Position numbers and translations under genes: made by a program. The notes under the pieces are model-generated. The model worked only from the letters and a program-made list of their open reading frames with translations. It did no database searches and was not told the origin of the DNA. A stretch of DNA of 64,000 nt from assembly GCF_027744825.2 (NCBI RefSeq), contig NC_071350.1, positions 558,001-622,000 of the forward strand, given 5' to 3'. Origin of the DNA: Synchiropus splendidus (taxonomy: Eukaryota; Chordata; Actinopteri; Syngnathiformes; Callionymidae). Of this stretch, positions 1-10,254 are shown one piece after another (position 1 is the first letter of the stretch; every line of letters begins with the position of its first letter).

Positions 1-22
1 CACATCAAATCTAAGCTGTCTG

Positions 23-50
23 AAGTGTTTTTCAAAAGTTATCAACACTT
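23..50. other. Conserved 7-bp dyad symmetry in each monomer (exemplar)
   Basis: AAGTGTT (m23-29) is the exact reverse complement of AACACTT (m44-50), separated by a 14-base loop. The same arrangement is present in nearly every monomer. The loop contains the most variable sites of the repeat (m34, m36, m43), while the arms are almost invariant. Exceptions where an arm is broken: 4701-4888 (gtgtAA), 29720-29907 (gtgtAtt), the gaagGg units at 56459 and 57963, and a C-arm change near 60429 (caacGc). Class D adds a second overlapping inverted repeat, AAAAGT/ACTTTT. Whether it forms a cruciform or binds a protein cannot be told from sequence. Confidence 0.75.
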
Positions 51-564
51 TTATGTTTGGCGTTCCGAAACCCACCTTATCTCAGGCTGAAAAGCGTTTT
101 TGTGCATTGTGCCATAACTTTTCAGGAAAGCTTCAGAACATGAAATTTTAACCTCCCACTATAGCAGAAAGGGTCTTTCTAGTAGTTGCACATCAAATCT
201 AAACTGTGTGAAGTGTTTTTCCAAAGTTATCAACACTTTTATGTTTGGCGTTCCGAAACCCACCTTATCTCAGGCTGAAAAGCGTTTTTACGCATTGTGC
301 CATAACTTTTCAGGGAAGCTTCAGAACATGAAATTTTAACCTCCCACTATAGCAGAAAGGGTCTTTCTAGTAGGTGCACATCAAATCTAAGCTCTCTGAA
401 GTGTTTTTCGAAAGTTATCAACACTTTTATGTTTGGCGTTCCGAAACCCACCTTATCTCAGGCTGAAAAGCGTTTTTGTGCATTGTGCCATAACTTTTCA
501 GGGAAGCTTCAGAACATGAAATTTTAACCTCCCACTATAGCAGAAAGGGTCTTTCTAGTAGGTG

Positions 565-752
565 CACATCAAATCTAAGCTGTCTGAAGTGTTTTTCGAT
601 AGTTATCAACACTTTTATGTTTGGCGTTCCGAAACCCACCTTATCTCAGGCTGAAAAGCGTTTTTGTGCATTGTGCCATAACTTTTCAGGGAAGCTTCAG
701 AACATGAAATTTTAACCTCCCACTATAGCAGAAAGGGTCTTTCTAGTAGTTG
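565..752 (+). repeat. Class E monomer with cgatag (exemplar)
   Basis: It matches class G except for T at m36, giving cgaTag in place of cgaaag. It is rare: I found it in the units at about 0.57, 6.58, 7.52, 10.53, 12.97, 15.99 and 31.42 kb, and none after 31.5 kb. Its rarity makes it a good tracer of segment copies; the units at 0.57, 15.99 and 31.42 kb are the same relative unit of three copies of one segment. Confidence 0.85.
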
Positions 753-940
753 CACATCAAATCTAAACTGTCTGAAGTGTTTTTCCAAAGTTATCAACAC
801 TTTTATGTTTGGCGTTCCGAAACCCACCTTATCTCAGGCTGAAAAGCGTTTTTGTGCATTGTGCCATAACTTTTCAGGGAAGCTTCAGAACATGAAATTT
901 TAACCTCCCACTATAGCAGAAAGGGTCTTTCTAGTAGTTG
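753..940 (+). repeat. Class F monomer (exemplar)
   Basis: Diagnostic state: A at m15, ccaaag, atCaac and GT at m102-103, ending gtagT. It differs from class A only at m102-103 and often m186, and from class C only at m43. It could therefore be an exchange product between A and C or their common ancestor. Confidence 0.8.
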
Positions 941-1128
941 CACATCAAATCTAAGCTGTCTGAAGTGTTTTTCAAAAGTTATCAACACTTTTATGTTTGG
1001 CGTTCCGAAACCCACCTTATCTCAGGCTGAAAAGCGTTTTTGTGCATTGTGCCATAACTTTTCAGGGAAGCTTCAGAACATGAAATTTTAACCTCCCACT
1101 ATAGCAGAAAGGGTCTTTCTAGTAGTTG
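941..1128 (+). repeat. Class D monomer (exemplar)
   Basis: Diagnostic state: G at m15 with G at m18 (agctGtctg), caaaag at m33-38, atCaac, GT at m102-103 and gtagT. It exists in two forms, ggG at m127 as here and ggA at m127 as in 1-188. The string AAAAGT..ACTTTT in this class makes an extra short inverted repeat overlapping the general dyad of the monomer. Confidence 0.9.
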
Positions 1129-1316
1129 CACATCAAATCTAAACTGTCTGAAGTGTTTTTCCAAAGTTATTAACACTTTTATGTTTGGCGTTCCGAAACC
1201 CACCTTATCTCAGGCTGAAAAGCGTTTTTGTGCATTGTGCCATAACTTTTCAGGGAAGCTTCAGAACATGAAATTTTAACCTCCCACTATAGCAGAAAGG
1301 GTCTTTCTAGTAGTTG

Positions 1317-1504
1317 CACATCAAATCTAAACTGTCTGAAGTGTTTTTCCAAAGTTATTAACACTTTTATGTTTGGCGTTCCGAAACCCACCTTATCTCA
1401 GGCTGAAAAGCGTTTTTGTGCATTGTGCCATAACTTTTCAGGGAAGCTTCAGAACATGAAATTTTAACCTCCCACTATAGCAGAAAGGGTCTTTCTAGTA
1501 GTTG
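1317..1504 (+). repeat. Class C monomer (exemplar)
   Basis: Diagnostic state: A at m15, ccaaag, T at m43 (gttatTaac), GT at m102-103 and gtagT at the end. It often occurs as adjacent pairs, for example 1129-1504, and again near 16.56, 31.99, 34.64, 36.50, 38.38 and 39.89 kb. Such pairs suggest local single-monomer duplication before the longer segments were copied. Confidence 0.9.
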
Positions 1505-1692
1505 CACATCAAATCTAAACTGTCTGAAGTGTTTTTCCAAAGTTATCAACACTTTTATGTTTGGCGTTCCGAAACCCACCTTATCTCAGGCTGAAAAGCG
1601 TTTTTACGCATTGTGCCATAACTTTTCAGGGAAGCTTCAGAACATGAAATTTTAACCTCCCACTATAGCAGAAAGGGTCTTTCTAGTAGGTG
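1505..1692 (+). repeat. Class A monomer (exemplar)
   Basis: Diagnostic state: A at m15 (taaactg), ccaaag at m33-38, atCaac at m43, AC at m102-103 (tttttACGC), ggG at m127 and usually gtagG at m186. It is one of the commonest classes across the whole window. It is typically followed by a class B, E or G unit, that is, one with G at m15 and cg at m33-34. The AC doublet at m102-103 is the clearest marker; the two bases nearly always change together. Confidence 0.9.
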
Positions 1693-1880
1693 CACATCAA
1701 ATCTAAGCTCTCTGAAGTGTTTTTCGAAAGTTATCAACACTTTTATGTTTGGCGTTCCGAAACCCACCTTATCTCAGGCTGAAAAGCGTTTTTGTGCATT
1801 GTGCCATAACTTTTCAGGGAAGCTTCAGAACATGAAATTTTAACCTCCCACTATAGCAGAAAGGGTCTTTCTAGTAGTTG
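1693..1880 (+). repeat. Class B monomer (exemplar)
   Basis: Diagnostic state: G at m15 and C at m18 (agctCtctg), cgaaag at m33-38, atCaac, and usually GT at m102-103. The string TTTTTCGAAAG gives it a TTCGAA restriction palindrome absent from classes A, C, D and F. In the left half of the window it nearly always follows a gtagG junction; from about 41.2 kb it often follows gtagT instead. Confidence 0.9.
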
Positions 1881-1981
1881 CACATCAAATCTAAACTGTC
1901 TGAAGTGTTTTTCCAAAGTTATCAACACTTTTATGTTTGGCGTTCCGAAACCCACCTTATCTCAGGCTGAAAAGCGTTTTT

Positions 1982-4429
1982 GTGCATTGTGCCATAACTT
2001 TTCAGGGAAGCTTCAGAACATGAAATTTTAACCTCCCACTATAGCAGAAAGGGTCTTTCTAGTAGTTGCACATCAAATCTAAACTGTCTGAAGTGTTTTT
2101 CCAAAGTTATCAACACTTTTATGTTTGGCGTTCCGAAACCCACCTTATCTCAGGCTGAAAAGCGTTTTTACGCATTGTGCCATAACTTTTCAGGGAAGCT
2201 TCAGAACATGAAATTTTAACCTCCCACTATAGCAGAAAGGGTCTTTCTAGTAGGTGCACATCAAATCTAAACTGTCTGAAGTGTTTTTCCAAAGTTATCA
2301 ACACTTTTATGTTTGGCGTTCCGAAACCCACCTTATCTCAGGCTGAAAAGCGTTTTTGTGCATTGTGCCATAACTTTTCAGGGAAGCTTCAGAACATGAA
2401 ATTTTAACCTCCCACTATAGCAGAAAGGGTCTTTCTAGTAGGTGCACATCAAATCTAAGCTGTCTGAAGTGTTTTTCGAAAGTTATCAACACTTTTATGT
2501 TTGGCGTTCCGAAACCCACCTTATCTCAGGCTGAAAAGCGTTTTTGTGCATTGTGCCATAACTTTTCAGGGAAGCTTCAGAACATGAAATTTTAACCTCC
2601 CACTATAGCAGAAAGGGTCTTTCTAGTAGTTGCACATCAAATCTAAGCTGTCTGAAGTGTTTTTCAAAAGTTATCAACACTTTTATGTTTGGCGTTCCGA
2701 AACCCACCTTATCTCAGGCTGAAAAGCGTTTTTGTGCATTGTGCCATAACTTTTCAGGAAAGCTTCAGAACATGAAATTTTAACCTCCCACTATAGCAGA
2801 AAGGGTCTTTCTAGTAGTTGCACATCAAATCTAAACTTTGTGAAGTGTTTTTCCAAAGTTATCAACACTTTTATGTTTGGCGTTCCGAAACCCACCTTAT
2901 CTCAGGCTGAAAAGCGTTTTTACGCATTGTGCCATAACTATTCAGGGAAGCTTCAGAACATGAAATTTTAACCTCCCACTATAGCAGAAAGGGTCTTTCT
3001 AGTAGGTGCACATCAAATCTAAGCTCTCTGAAGTGTTTTTCGAAAGTTATCAACACTTTTATGTTTGGCGTTCCGAAACCCACCTTATCTCAGGCTGAAA
3101 AGCGTTTTTGTGCATTGTGCCATAACTTTTCAGGGAAGCTTCAGAACATGAAATTTTAACCTCCCACTATAGCAGAAAGGGTCTTTCTAGTAGTTGCACA
3201 TCAAATCTAAACTGTCTAAAGTGTTTTTCCAAAGTTATCAACACTTTTATGTTTGGCGTTCCGAAACCCACCTTATCTCAGGCTGAAAAGCGTTTTTACG
3301 CATTGTGCCATAACTTTTCAGGGAAGCTTCAGAACATGAAATTTTAACCTCCCACTATAGCAGAAAGGGTCTTTCTAGTAGGTGCACATCAAATCTAAGC
3401 TCTCTGAAGTGTTTTTCGAAAGTTATCAACACTTTTATGTTTGGCGTTCCGAAACCCACCTTATCTCAGGCTGAAAAGCGTTTTTGTGCATTGTGCCATA
3501 ACTTTTCAGGAAAGCTTCAGAACATGAAATTTTAACCTCCCACGATAGCAGAAAGGGTCTTTCTAGTAGTTGCACATCAAATCTAAACTGTCTGAAGTGT
3601 TTTTCCAAAGTTATCAACACTTTTATGTTTGGCGTTCCGAAACCCACCTTATCTCAGGCTGAAAAGCGTTTTTACGCATTGTGCCATAACTTTTCAGGGA
3701 AGCTTCAGAACATGAAATTTTAACCTCCCACTATAGCAGAAAGGGTCTTTCTAGTAGGTGCACATCAAATCTAAGCTCTCTGAAGTGTTTTTCGAAAGTT
3801 ATCAACACTTTTATGTTTGGCGTTCCGAAACCCACCTTATCTCAGGCTGAAAAGCGTTTTTGTGCATTGTGCCATAACTTTTCAGGGAAGCTTCAGAACA
3901 TGAAATTTTAACCTCCCACTATAGCAGAAAGGGTCTTTCTAGTAGTTGCACATCAAATCTAAACTGTCTGAAGTGTTTTTCCAAAGTTATCAACACTTTT
4001 ATGTTTGGCGTTCCGAAACCCACCTTATCGCAGGCTGAAAAGCGTTTTTACGCATTGTGCCATAACTTTTCAGGGAAGCTTCAGAACATGAAATTTTAAC
4101 CTCCCACTATAGCAGAAAGGGTCTTTCTAGTAGTTGCACATCAAATCTAAACTGTCTGAAGTGTTTTTCCAAAGTTATTAACACTTTTATGTTTGGCGTT
4201 CCGAAACCCACCTTATCTCAGGCTGAAAAGTGTTTTTGTGCATTGTGCCATAACTTTTCAGGGAAGCTTCAGAACATGAAATTTTAACCTCCCACTATAG
4301 CAGAAAGGGTCTTTCTAGTAGTTGCACATCAAATCTAAACTGTCTGAAGTGTTTTTCCAAAGTTATCAACACTTTTATGTTTGGCGTTCCGAAACCCACC
4401 TTATCTCAGGCTGAAAAGCGTTTTTACGC
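1982..4429 (+). repeat. Mixed-class satellite without a clear tandem HOR
   Basis: These 13 monomers of classes A, B, C, D, F and G show no perfect higher-order period that I could follow. Units near 2633-3196 repeat the D(ggA), TG-tg, B order of segment S, with private changes (aactTTGtg at 2835, cataactA near 2940). A and B units alternate between about 3.0 and 4.0 kb, suggesting a local 2-mer history. A private C-to-T change in aaaagTg lies near 4230. Confidence 0.7.
2445..2632 (+). repeat. Class G monomer (exemplar)
   Basis: Diagnostic state: G at m15, G at m18, cgaaag, atCaac, GT at m102-103, ending gtagT. A sub-lineage carries A at m3 (tgcaAatc), as at 12033, 14289, 17.49, 18.62, 29.53, 32.92 and 38.01 kb. 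Part of this sub-lineage also carries T at m79 (accttTtc), near 17.57, 18.70, 33.00 and 38.09 kb. Confidence 0.8.
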
Positions 4430-7400
4430 ATTGTGCCATAACTTTTCAGGGAAGCTTCAGAACATGAAATTTTAACCTCCCACTATAGCAGAAAGGGTCT
4501 TTCTAGTAGGTGCACATCAAATCTAAGCTCTCTGAAGTGTTTTTCGAAAGTTATCAACACTTTTATGTTTGGCGTTCCGAAACCCACCTTATCTCAGGCT
4601 GAAAAGCGTTTTTGTGCATTGTGCTATAACTTTTCAGGGAAGCTTCAGAACATGAAATTTTAACCTCCCACTATAGCAGAAAGGGTCTTTCTAGTAGTTG
4701 CACATCAAATCTAAACTGTCTGAAGTGTAATTCCAAAGTTATCAACACTTTTATGTTTGGCGTTCCGAAACCCACCTTATCTCAGGCTGAAAAGCGTTTT
4801 TGTGCATTGTGCCATAACTTTTCAGGGAAGCTTCAGAACATGAAATTTTAACCTCCCACTATAGCAGAAAGGGTCTTTCTAGTAGTTGCACATCAAATCT
4901 AAGCTGTCTGAAGTGTTTTTCAAAAGTTATCAACACTTTTATGTTTGGCGTTCCGAAACCCACCTTATCTCAGGCTGAAAAGCGTTTTTGTGCATTGTGC
5001 CATAACTTTTCAGGGAAGCTTCAGAACATGAAATTTTAACCTCCCACTATAGCAGAAAGGGTCTTTCTAGTAGTTGCACATCAAATCTAAACTGTCTGAA
5101 GTGTTTTTCCAAAGTTATCAACACTTTTATGTTTGGCGTTCCGAAACCCACCTTATCTCAGGCTGAAAAGCGTTTTTACGCATTGTGCCATAACTTTTCA
5201 GGGAAGCTTCAGAACATGAAATTTTAACCTCCCACTATAGCAGACAGGGTCTTTCTAGTAGGTGCACATCAAATCTAAGCTCTCTGAAGTGTTTTTCGAA
5301 AGTTATCAACACTTTTATGTTTGGCGTTCCGAAACCCACCTTATCTCAGGCTGAAAAGCGTTTTTGTGCATTGTGCCATAACTTTTCAGGGAAGCTTCAG
5401 AACATGAAATTTTAACCTCCCACTATAGCAGAAAGGGTCTTTCTAGTAGTTGCACATCAAATCTAAACTGTCTGAAGTGTTTTTCCAAAGTTATTAACAC
5501 TTTTATGTTCTGCGTTCCGAAACCCACCTTATCTCAGGCTGAAAAGCGTTTTTGTGCATTGTGCCATAACTTTTCAGGGAAGCTTCAGAACATGAAATTT
5601 TAACCTCCCACTATAGCAGAAATGGTCTTTCTAGTAGTTGCACATCAAATCTAAACTGTCTGAAGTGTTTTTCCAAAGTTATCAACACTTTTATGTTTGG
5701 CGTTCCGAAACCCACCTTATCTCAGGCTGAAAAGCGTTTTTGTGCACTGTGCCTTAACTTTTCAGGGAAGCTTCAGAACATGAAATTTTAACCTCCCACT
5801 ATAGCAGAAAGGGTCTTTCTAGTAGTTGCACATCAAATCTAAACTGTCTGAAGTGTTTTTCCAAAGTTATCAACACTTTTATGTTTGGCGTTCCGAAACC
5901 CACCTTATCTCAGGCTGAAAAGCGTTTTTGTGCATTGTGCCATAACTTTTCAGGGAAGCTTCAGAACATGAAATTTTAACCTCCCACTATAGCAGAAAGG
6001 GTCTTTCTAGTAGTTGCACATCAAATCTAAACTGTGTGAAGTGTTTTTCCAAAGTTATCAACACTTTTATGTTTGGCGTTCCGAAACCCACCTTATCTCA
6101 GGCTGAAAAGCGTTTTTACGCATTGTGCCATAACTTTTCAGGGAAGCTTCAGAACATGAAATTTTAACCTCCCACTATAGCAGAAAGGGTCTTTCTAGTA
6201 GGTGCACATCAAATCTAAGCTCTCTGAAGTGTTTTTCGAAAGTTATCAACACTTTTATGTTTGGCGTTCCGAAACCCACCTTATCTCAGGCTGAAAAGCG
6301 TTTTTGTGCATTGTGCCACAACTTTTCAGGGAAGCTTCAGAACATGAAATTTTAACCTCCCACTATAGCAGAAAGGGTCTTTCTAGTAGTTGCACATCAA
6401 ATCTAAACTGTCTGAAGTGTTTTTCCAAAGTTATCAACACTTTTATGTTTGGCGTTCCGAAACCCACCTTATCTCAGGCTGAAAAGCGTTTTTACGCATT
6501 GTGCCATAACTTTTCAGGGAAGCTTCAGAACATGAAATTTTAACCTCCCACTATAGCAGAAAGGGTCTTTCTAGTAGGTGCACATCAAATCTAAGCTGTC
6601 TGAAGTGTTTTTCGATAGTTATCAACACTTTTATGTTTGGCGTTCCGAAACCCACCTTATCTCAGGCTGAAAAGCGTTTTTGTGCATTGTGCCATAACTT
6701 TTCAGGGAAGCTTCAGAACATGAAATTTTAACCTCCCACTATAGCAGAAAGGGTCTTTCTAGTAGTTGCACATCAAATCTAAACTGCCTGAAGTGTTTTT
6801 CCAAAGTTATCAACACTTTTATGTTTGGCGTTCCGAAACCCACCTTATCTCAGGCTGAAAAGCGTTTTTGTGCATTGTGCCACAACTTTTCAGGAAAGCT
6901 TCAGAACATGAAATTTTAACCTCCCACTATAGCAGAAAGGGTCTTTCTAGTAGTTGCACATCAAATCTAAACTGTCTGAAGTGTTTTTCCAAAGTTATCA
7001 ACACTTTTATGTTTGGCGTTCCGAAACCCACCTTATCTCAGGCTGAAAAGCGTTTTTACGCATTGTGCCATAACTTTTCAGGGAAGCTTCAGAACATGAA
7101 ATTTTAACCTCCCACTATAGCAGAAAGGGTCTTTCTAGTAGTTGCACATCAAATCTAAGCTGTCTGAAGTGTTTTTCAAAAGTTATCAACACTTTTATGT
7201 TTGGCGTTCCGAAACCCACCTTATCTCAGGCTGAAAAGCGTTTTTGTGCATTGTGCCATAACTTTTCAGGGAAGCTTCAGAACATGAAATTTTAACCTCC
7301 AACTATAGCAGAAAGGGTCTTTCTAGTAGTTGCACATCAAATCTAAACTGTCTGAAGTGTTTTTCCAAAGTTATTAACACTTTTATGTTTGGCGTTCCGA

Positions 7401-10254
7401 AACCCACCTTATCTCAGGCTGAAAAGCGTTTTTACGCATTGTGCCATAACTTTTCAGGGAAGCTTCAGAACATGAAATTTTAACCTCCCACTATAGCAGA
7501 AAGGGTCTTTCTAGTAGGTGCACATCAAATCTAAGCTGTCTGAAGTGTTTTTCGATAGTTATCAACACTTTTATGTTTGGCGTTCCGAAACCCACCTTAT
7601 CTCAGGCTGAAAAGCGTTTTTGTGCATTGTGCCATAACTTTTCAGGGAAGCTTCAGAACATGAAATTTTAACCTCCCACTATAGCAGAAAGGGTCTTTCT
7701 AGTAGTTGCACATCAAATCTAAACTGCCTGAAGTGTTTTTCCAAAGTTATCAACACTTTTATGTTTGGCGTTCCGAAACCCACCTTATCTCAGGCTGAAA
7801 AGCGTTTTTGTGCATTGTGCCACAACTTTTCAGGAAAGCTTCAGAACATGAAATTTTAACCTCCCACTATAGCAGAAAGGGTCTTTCTAGTAGTTGCACA
7901 TCAAATCTAAACTGTCTGAAGTGTTTTTCCAAAGTTATCAACACTTTTATGTTTGGCGTTCCGAAACCCACCTTATCTCAGGCTGAAAAGCGTTTTTACG
8001 CATTGTGCCATAACTTTTCAGGGAAGCTTCAGAACATGAAATTTTAACCTCCCACTATAGCAGAAAGGGTCTTTCTAGTAGTTGCACATCAAATCTAAGC
8101 TGTCTGAAGTGTTTTTCAAAAGTTATCAACACTTTTATGTTTGGCGTTCCGAAACCCACCTTATCTCAGGCTGAAAAGCGTTTTTACGCATTGTGCCATA
8201 ACTTTTCAGGGAAGCTTCAGAACATGAAATTTTAACCTCCCACTATAGCAGAAAGGGTCTTTCTAGTAGTTGCACATCAAATCTAAGCTGTCTGAAGTGT
8301 TTTTCAAAAGTTATCAACACTTTTATGTTTGGCGTTCCGAAACCCACCTTATCTCAGGCTGAAAAGCGTTTTTGTGCATTGTGCCACAACTTTTCAGGAA
8401 AGCTTCAGAACATGAAATTTTAACCTCCCACTATAGCAGAAAGGGTCTTTCTAGTAGTTGCACATCAAATCTAAACTGTCTGAAGTGTTTTTCCAAAGTT
8501 ATCAACACTTTTATGTTTGGCGTTCCGAAACCCACCTTATCTCAGGCTGAAAAGCGTTTTTACGCATTGTGCCATAACTTTTCAGGGAAGCTTCAGAACA
8601 TGAAATTTTAACCTCCCACTATAGCAGAAAGGGTCTTTCTAGTAGTTGCACATCAAATCTAAGCTGTCTGAAGTGTTTTTCAAAAGTTATCAACACTTTT
8701 ATGTTTGGCGTTCCGAAACCCACCTTATCTCAGGCTGAAAAGCGTTTTTGTGCATTGTGCCATAACTTTTCAGGGAAGCTTCAGAACATGAAATTTTAAC
8801 CTCCAACTATAGCAGAAAGGGTCTTTCTAGTAGGTGCACATCAAATCTAAGCTCTCTGAAGTGTTTTTCGAAAGTTATCAACACTTTTATGTTTGGCGTT
8901 CCGAAACCCACCTTATCTCAGGCTGAAAAGCGTTTTTGTGCATTGTGCCATAACTTTTCAGGGAAGCTTCAGAACATGAAATTTTAACCTCCCACTATAG
9001 CAGAAAGGGTCTTTCTAGTAGTTGCACATCAAATCTAAACTGTCTGAAGTGTTTTTCCAAAGTTATCAACACTTTTATGTTTGGCGTTCCGAAACCCACC
9101 TTATCTCAGGCTGAAAAGCGTTTTTGTGCATTGTGCCATAACTTTTCAGGGAAGCTTCAGAACATGAAATTTTAACCTCCCACTATAGCAGAAAGGGTCT
9201 TTCTAGTAGTTGCACATCAAATCTAAGCTGTCTGAAGTGTTTTTCAAAAGTTATCAACACTTTTATGTTTGGCGTTCCGAAACCCACCTTATCTCAGGCT
9301 GAAAAGCGTTTTTGTGCATTGTGCCATAACTTTTCAGGGAAGCTTCAGAACATGAAATTTTAACCTCCCACTATAGCAGAAAGGGTCTTTCTAGTAGTTG
9401 CACATCAAATCTAAACTGTCTGAAGTGTTTTTCCAAAGTTATCAACACTTTTATGTTTGGCGTTCCGAAACCCACCTTATCTCAGGCTGAAAAGCGTTTT
9501 TACGCATTGTGCCATAACTTTTCAGGGAAGCTTCAGAACATGAAATTTTAACCTCCCACTATAGCAGACAGGGTCTTTCTAGTAGGTGCACATCAAATCT
9601 AAGCTCTCTGAAGTGTTTTTCGAAAGTTATCAACACTTTTATGTTTGGCGTTCCGAAACCCACCTTATCTCAGGCTGAAAAGCGTTTTTGTGCATTGTGC
9701 CATAACTTTTCAGGGAAGCTTCAGAACATGAAATTTTAACCTCCCACTATAGCAGAAAGGGTCTTTCTAGTAGTTGCACATCAAATCTAAACTGTCTGAA
9801 GTGTTTTTCCAAAGTTATTAACACTTTTATGTTCTGCGTTCCGAAACCCACCTTATCTCAGGCTGAAAAGCGTTTTTGTGCATTGTGCCATAACTTTTCA
9901 GGGAAGCTTCAGAACATGAAATTTTAACCTCCCACTATAGCAGAAATGGTCTTTCTAGTAGTTGCACATCAAATCTAAACTGTCTGAAGTGTTTTTCCAA
10001 AGTTATCAACACTTTTATGTTTGGCGTTCCGAAACCCACCTTATCTCAGGCTGAAAAGCGTTTTTGTGCACTGTGCCTTAACTTTTCAGGGAAGCTTCAG
10101 AACATGAAATTTTAACCTCCCACTATAGCAGAAAGGGTCTTTCTAGTAGTTGCACATCAAATCTAAACTGTCTGAAGTGTTTTTCCAAAGTTATCAACAC
10201 TTTTATGTTTGGCGTTCCGAAACCCACCTTATCTCAGGCTGAAAAGCGTTTTTA
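4430..10254 (+). repeat. Segment pair displaced by 23 monomers (4324 bp)
   Basis: About 1.5 kb at 4430-5930 is repeated at 8754-10254. Shared private variants fix the offset: cagaCagg at 5245 and 9569, gttCTgcg at 5510 and 9834, and gcaCtgtgccTtaac at 5747 and 10071, each 4324 bp apart (23 x 188). Copy-specific changes such as gtgtAA at 4729 and gcTataac near 4624 lie in the first copy only. The stretch between holds the 5-mer block and an 8-monomer displacement of the ccAactatag variant (7301 and 8805). Confidence 0.85.
6436..8185 (+). repeat. 5-mer higher-order repeat, 940 bp, about 1.9 copies
   Basis: The unit order is A(end), E, an aactgCctg unit with caCaac and ggA, A, D. Private markers agree: aactgCctg at 6787 and 7727, the E units at about 6.58 and 7.52 kb, and caCaac about 100 bp downstream of each aactgCctg marker, all 940 bp apart. 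Identity starts after m43 of the unit at 6393 and stops at m102 of the D unit at 8085, where GT becomes AC. A further caCaac unit lies 564 bp (3 monomers) beyond the second copy. Confidence 0.85.

Larger units (their letters stand above)
1..1981 (+). repeat. Segment S, copy 1 (left end cut by the window)
   Basis: The order of classes is D(ggA), an aactgTGtg unit with tacgc, B, E, F, D, C, C, A, B, then part of an F/A-like unit. The same ordered string, including the rare E unit and the TGtg unit, recurs at 15422 and 30853. Identity with those copies ends at m102 of the eleventh unit, where GT here faces AC in the others. The left limit is unknown because the window starts here. Confidence 0.85.

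Noticed and set aside
128..133. AAGCTT palindrome as a functional site
   Set aside because: It is a HindIII site in every monomer and useful as a marker of the repeat, but nothing in the sequence shows a biological role.
1..188. CENP-B box in the monomer
   Set aside because: I looked for the core pattern nTTCGnnnnAnnCGGGn on both strands. TTTTTCGAAAG and GTTCCGAAACCC share only fragments, and the CGGG part is missing.
3435..3647. 70-codon minus-strand open frames at 3435, 24130 and 45390
   Set aside because: Each depends on one private variant that removes a minus-strand stop (cacGatag, cacAatag and cactGtag at the ccactatag site). They are the same satellite read backwards, with no supporting signal.
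6304..6543. 79-codon open frames (also 6868, 7808, 8372, 10816, 13260, 14388, 29819) that could be read as a small repeated gene family
   Set aside because: They open only because the T-to-C variant ccaCaac removes a TAA stop present in the normal ccaTAAc. Each starts at a TTG, crosses one monomer junction and ends at the next in-frame TAA. The sequence is plain satellite with no codon bias, start context or domain.
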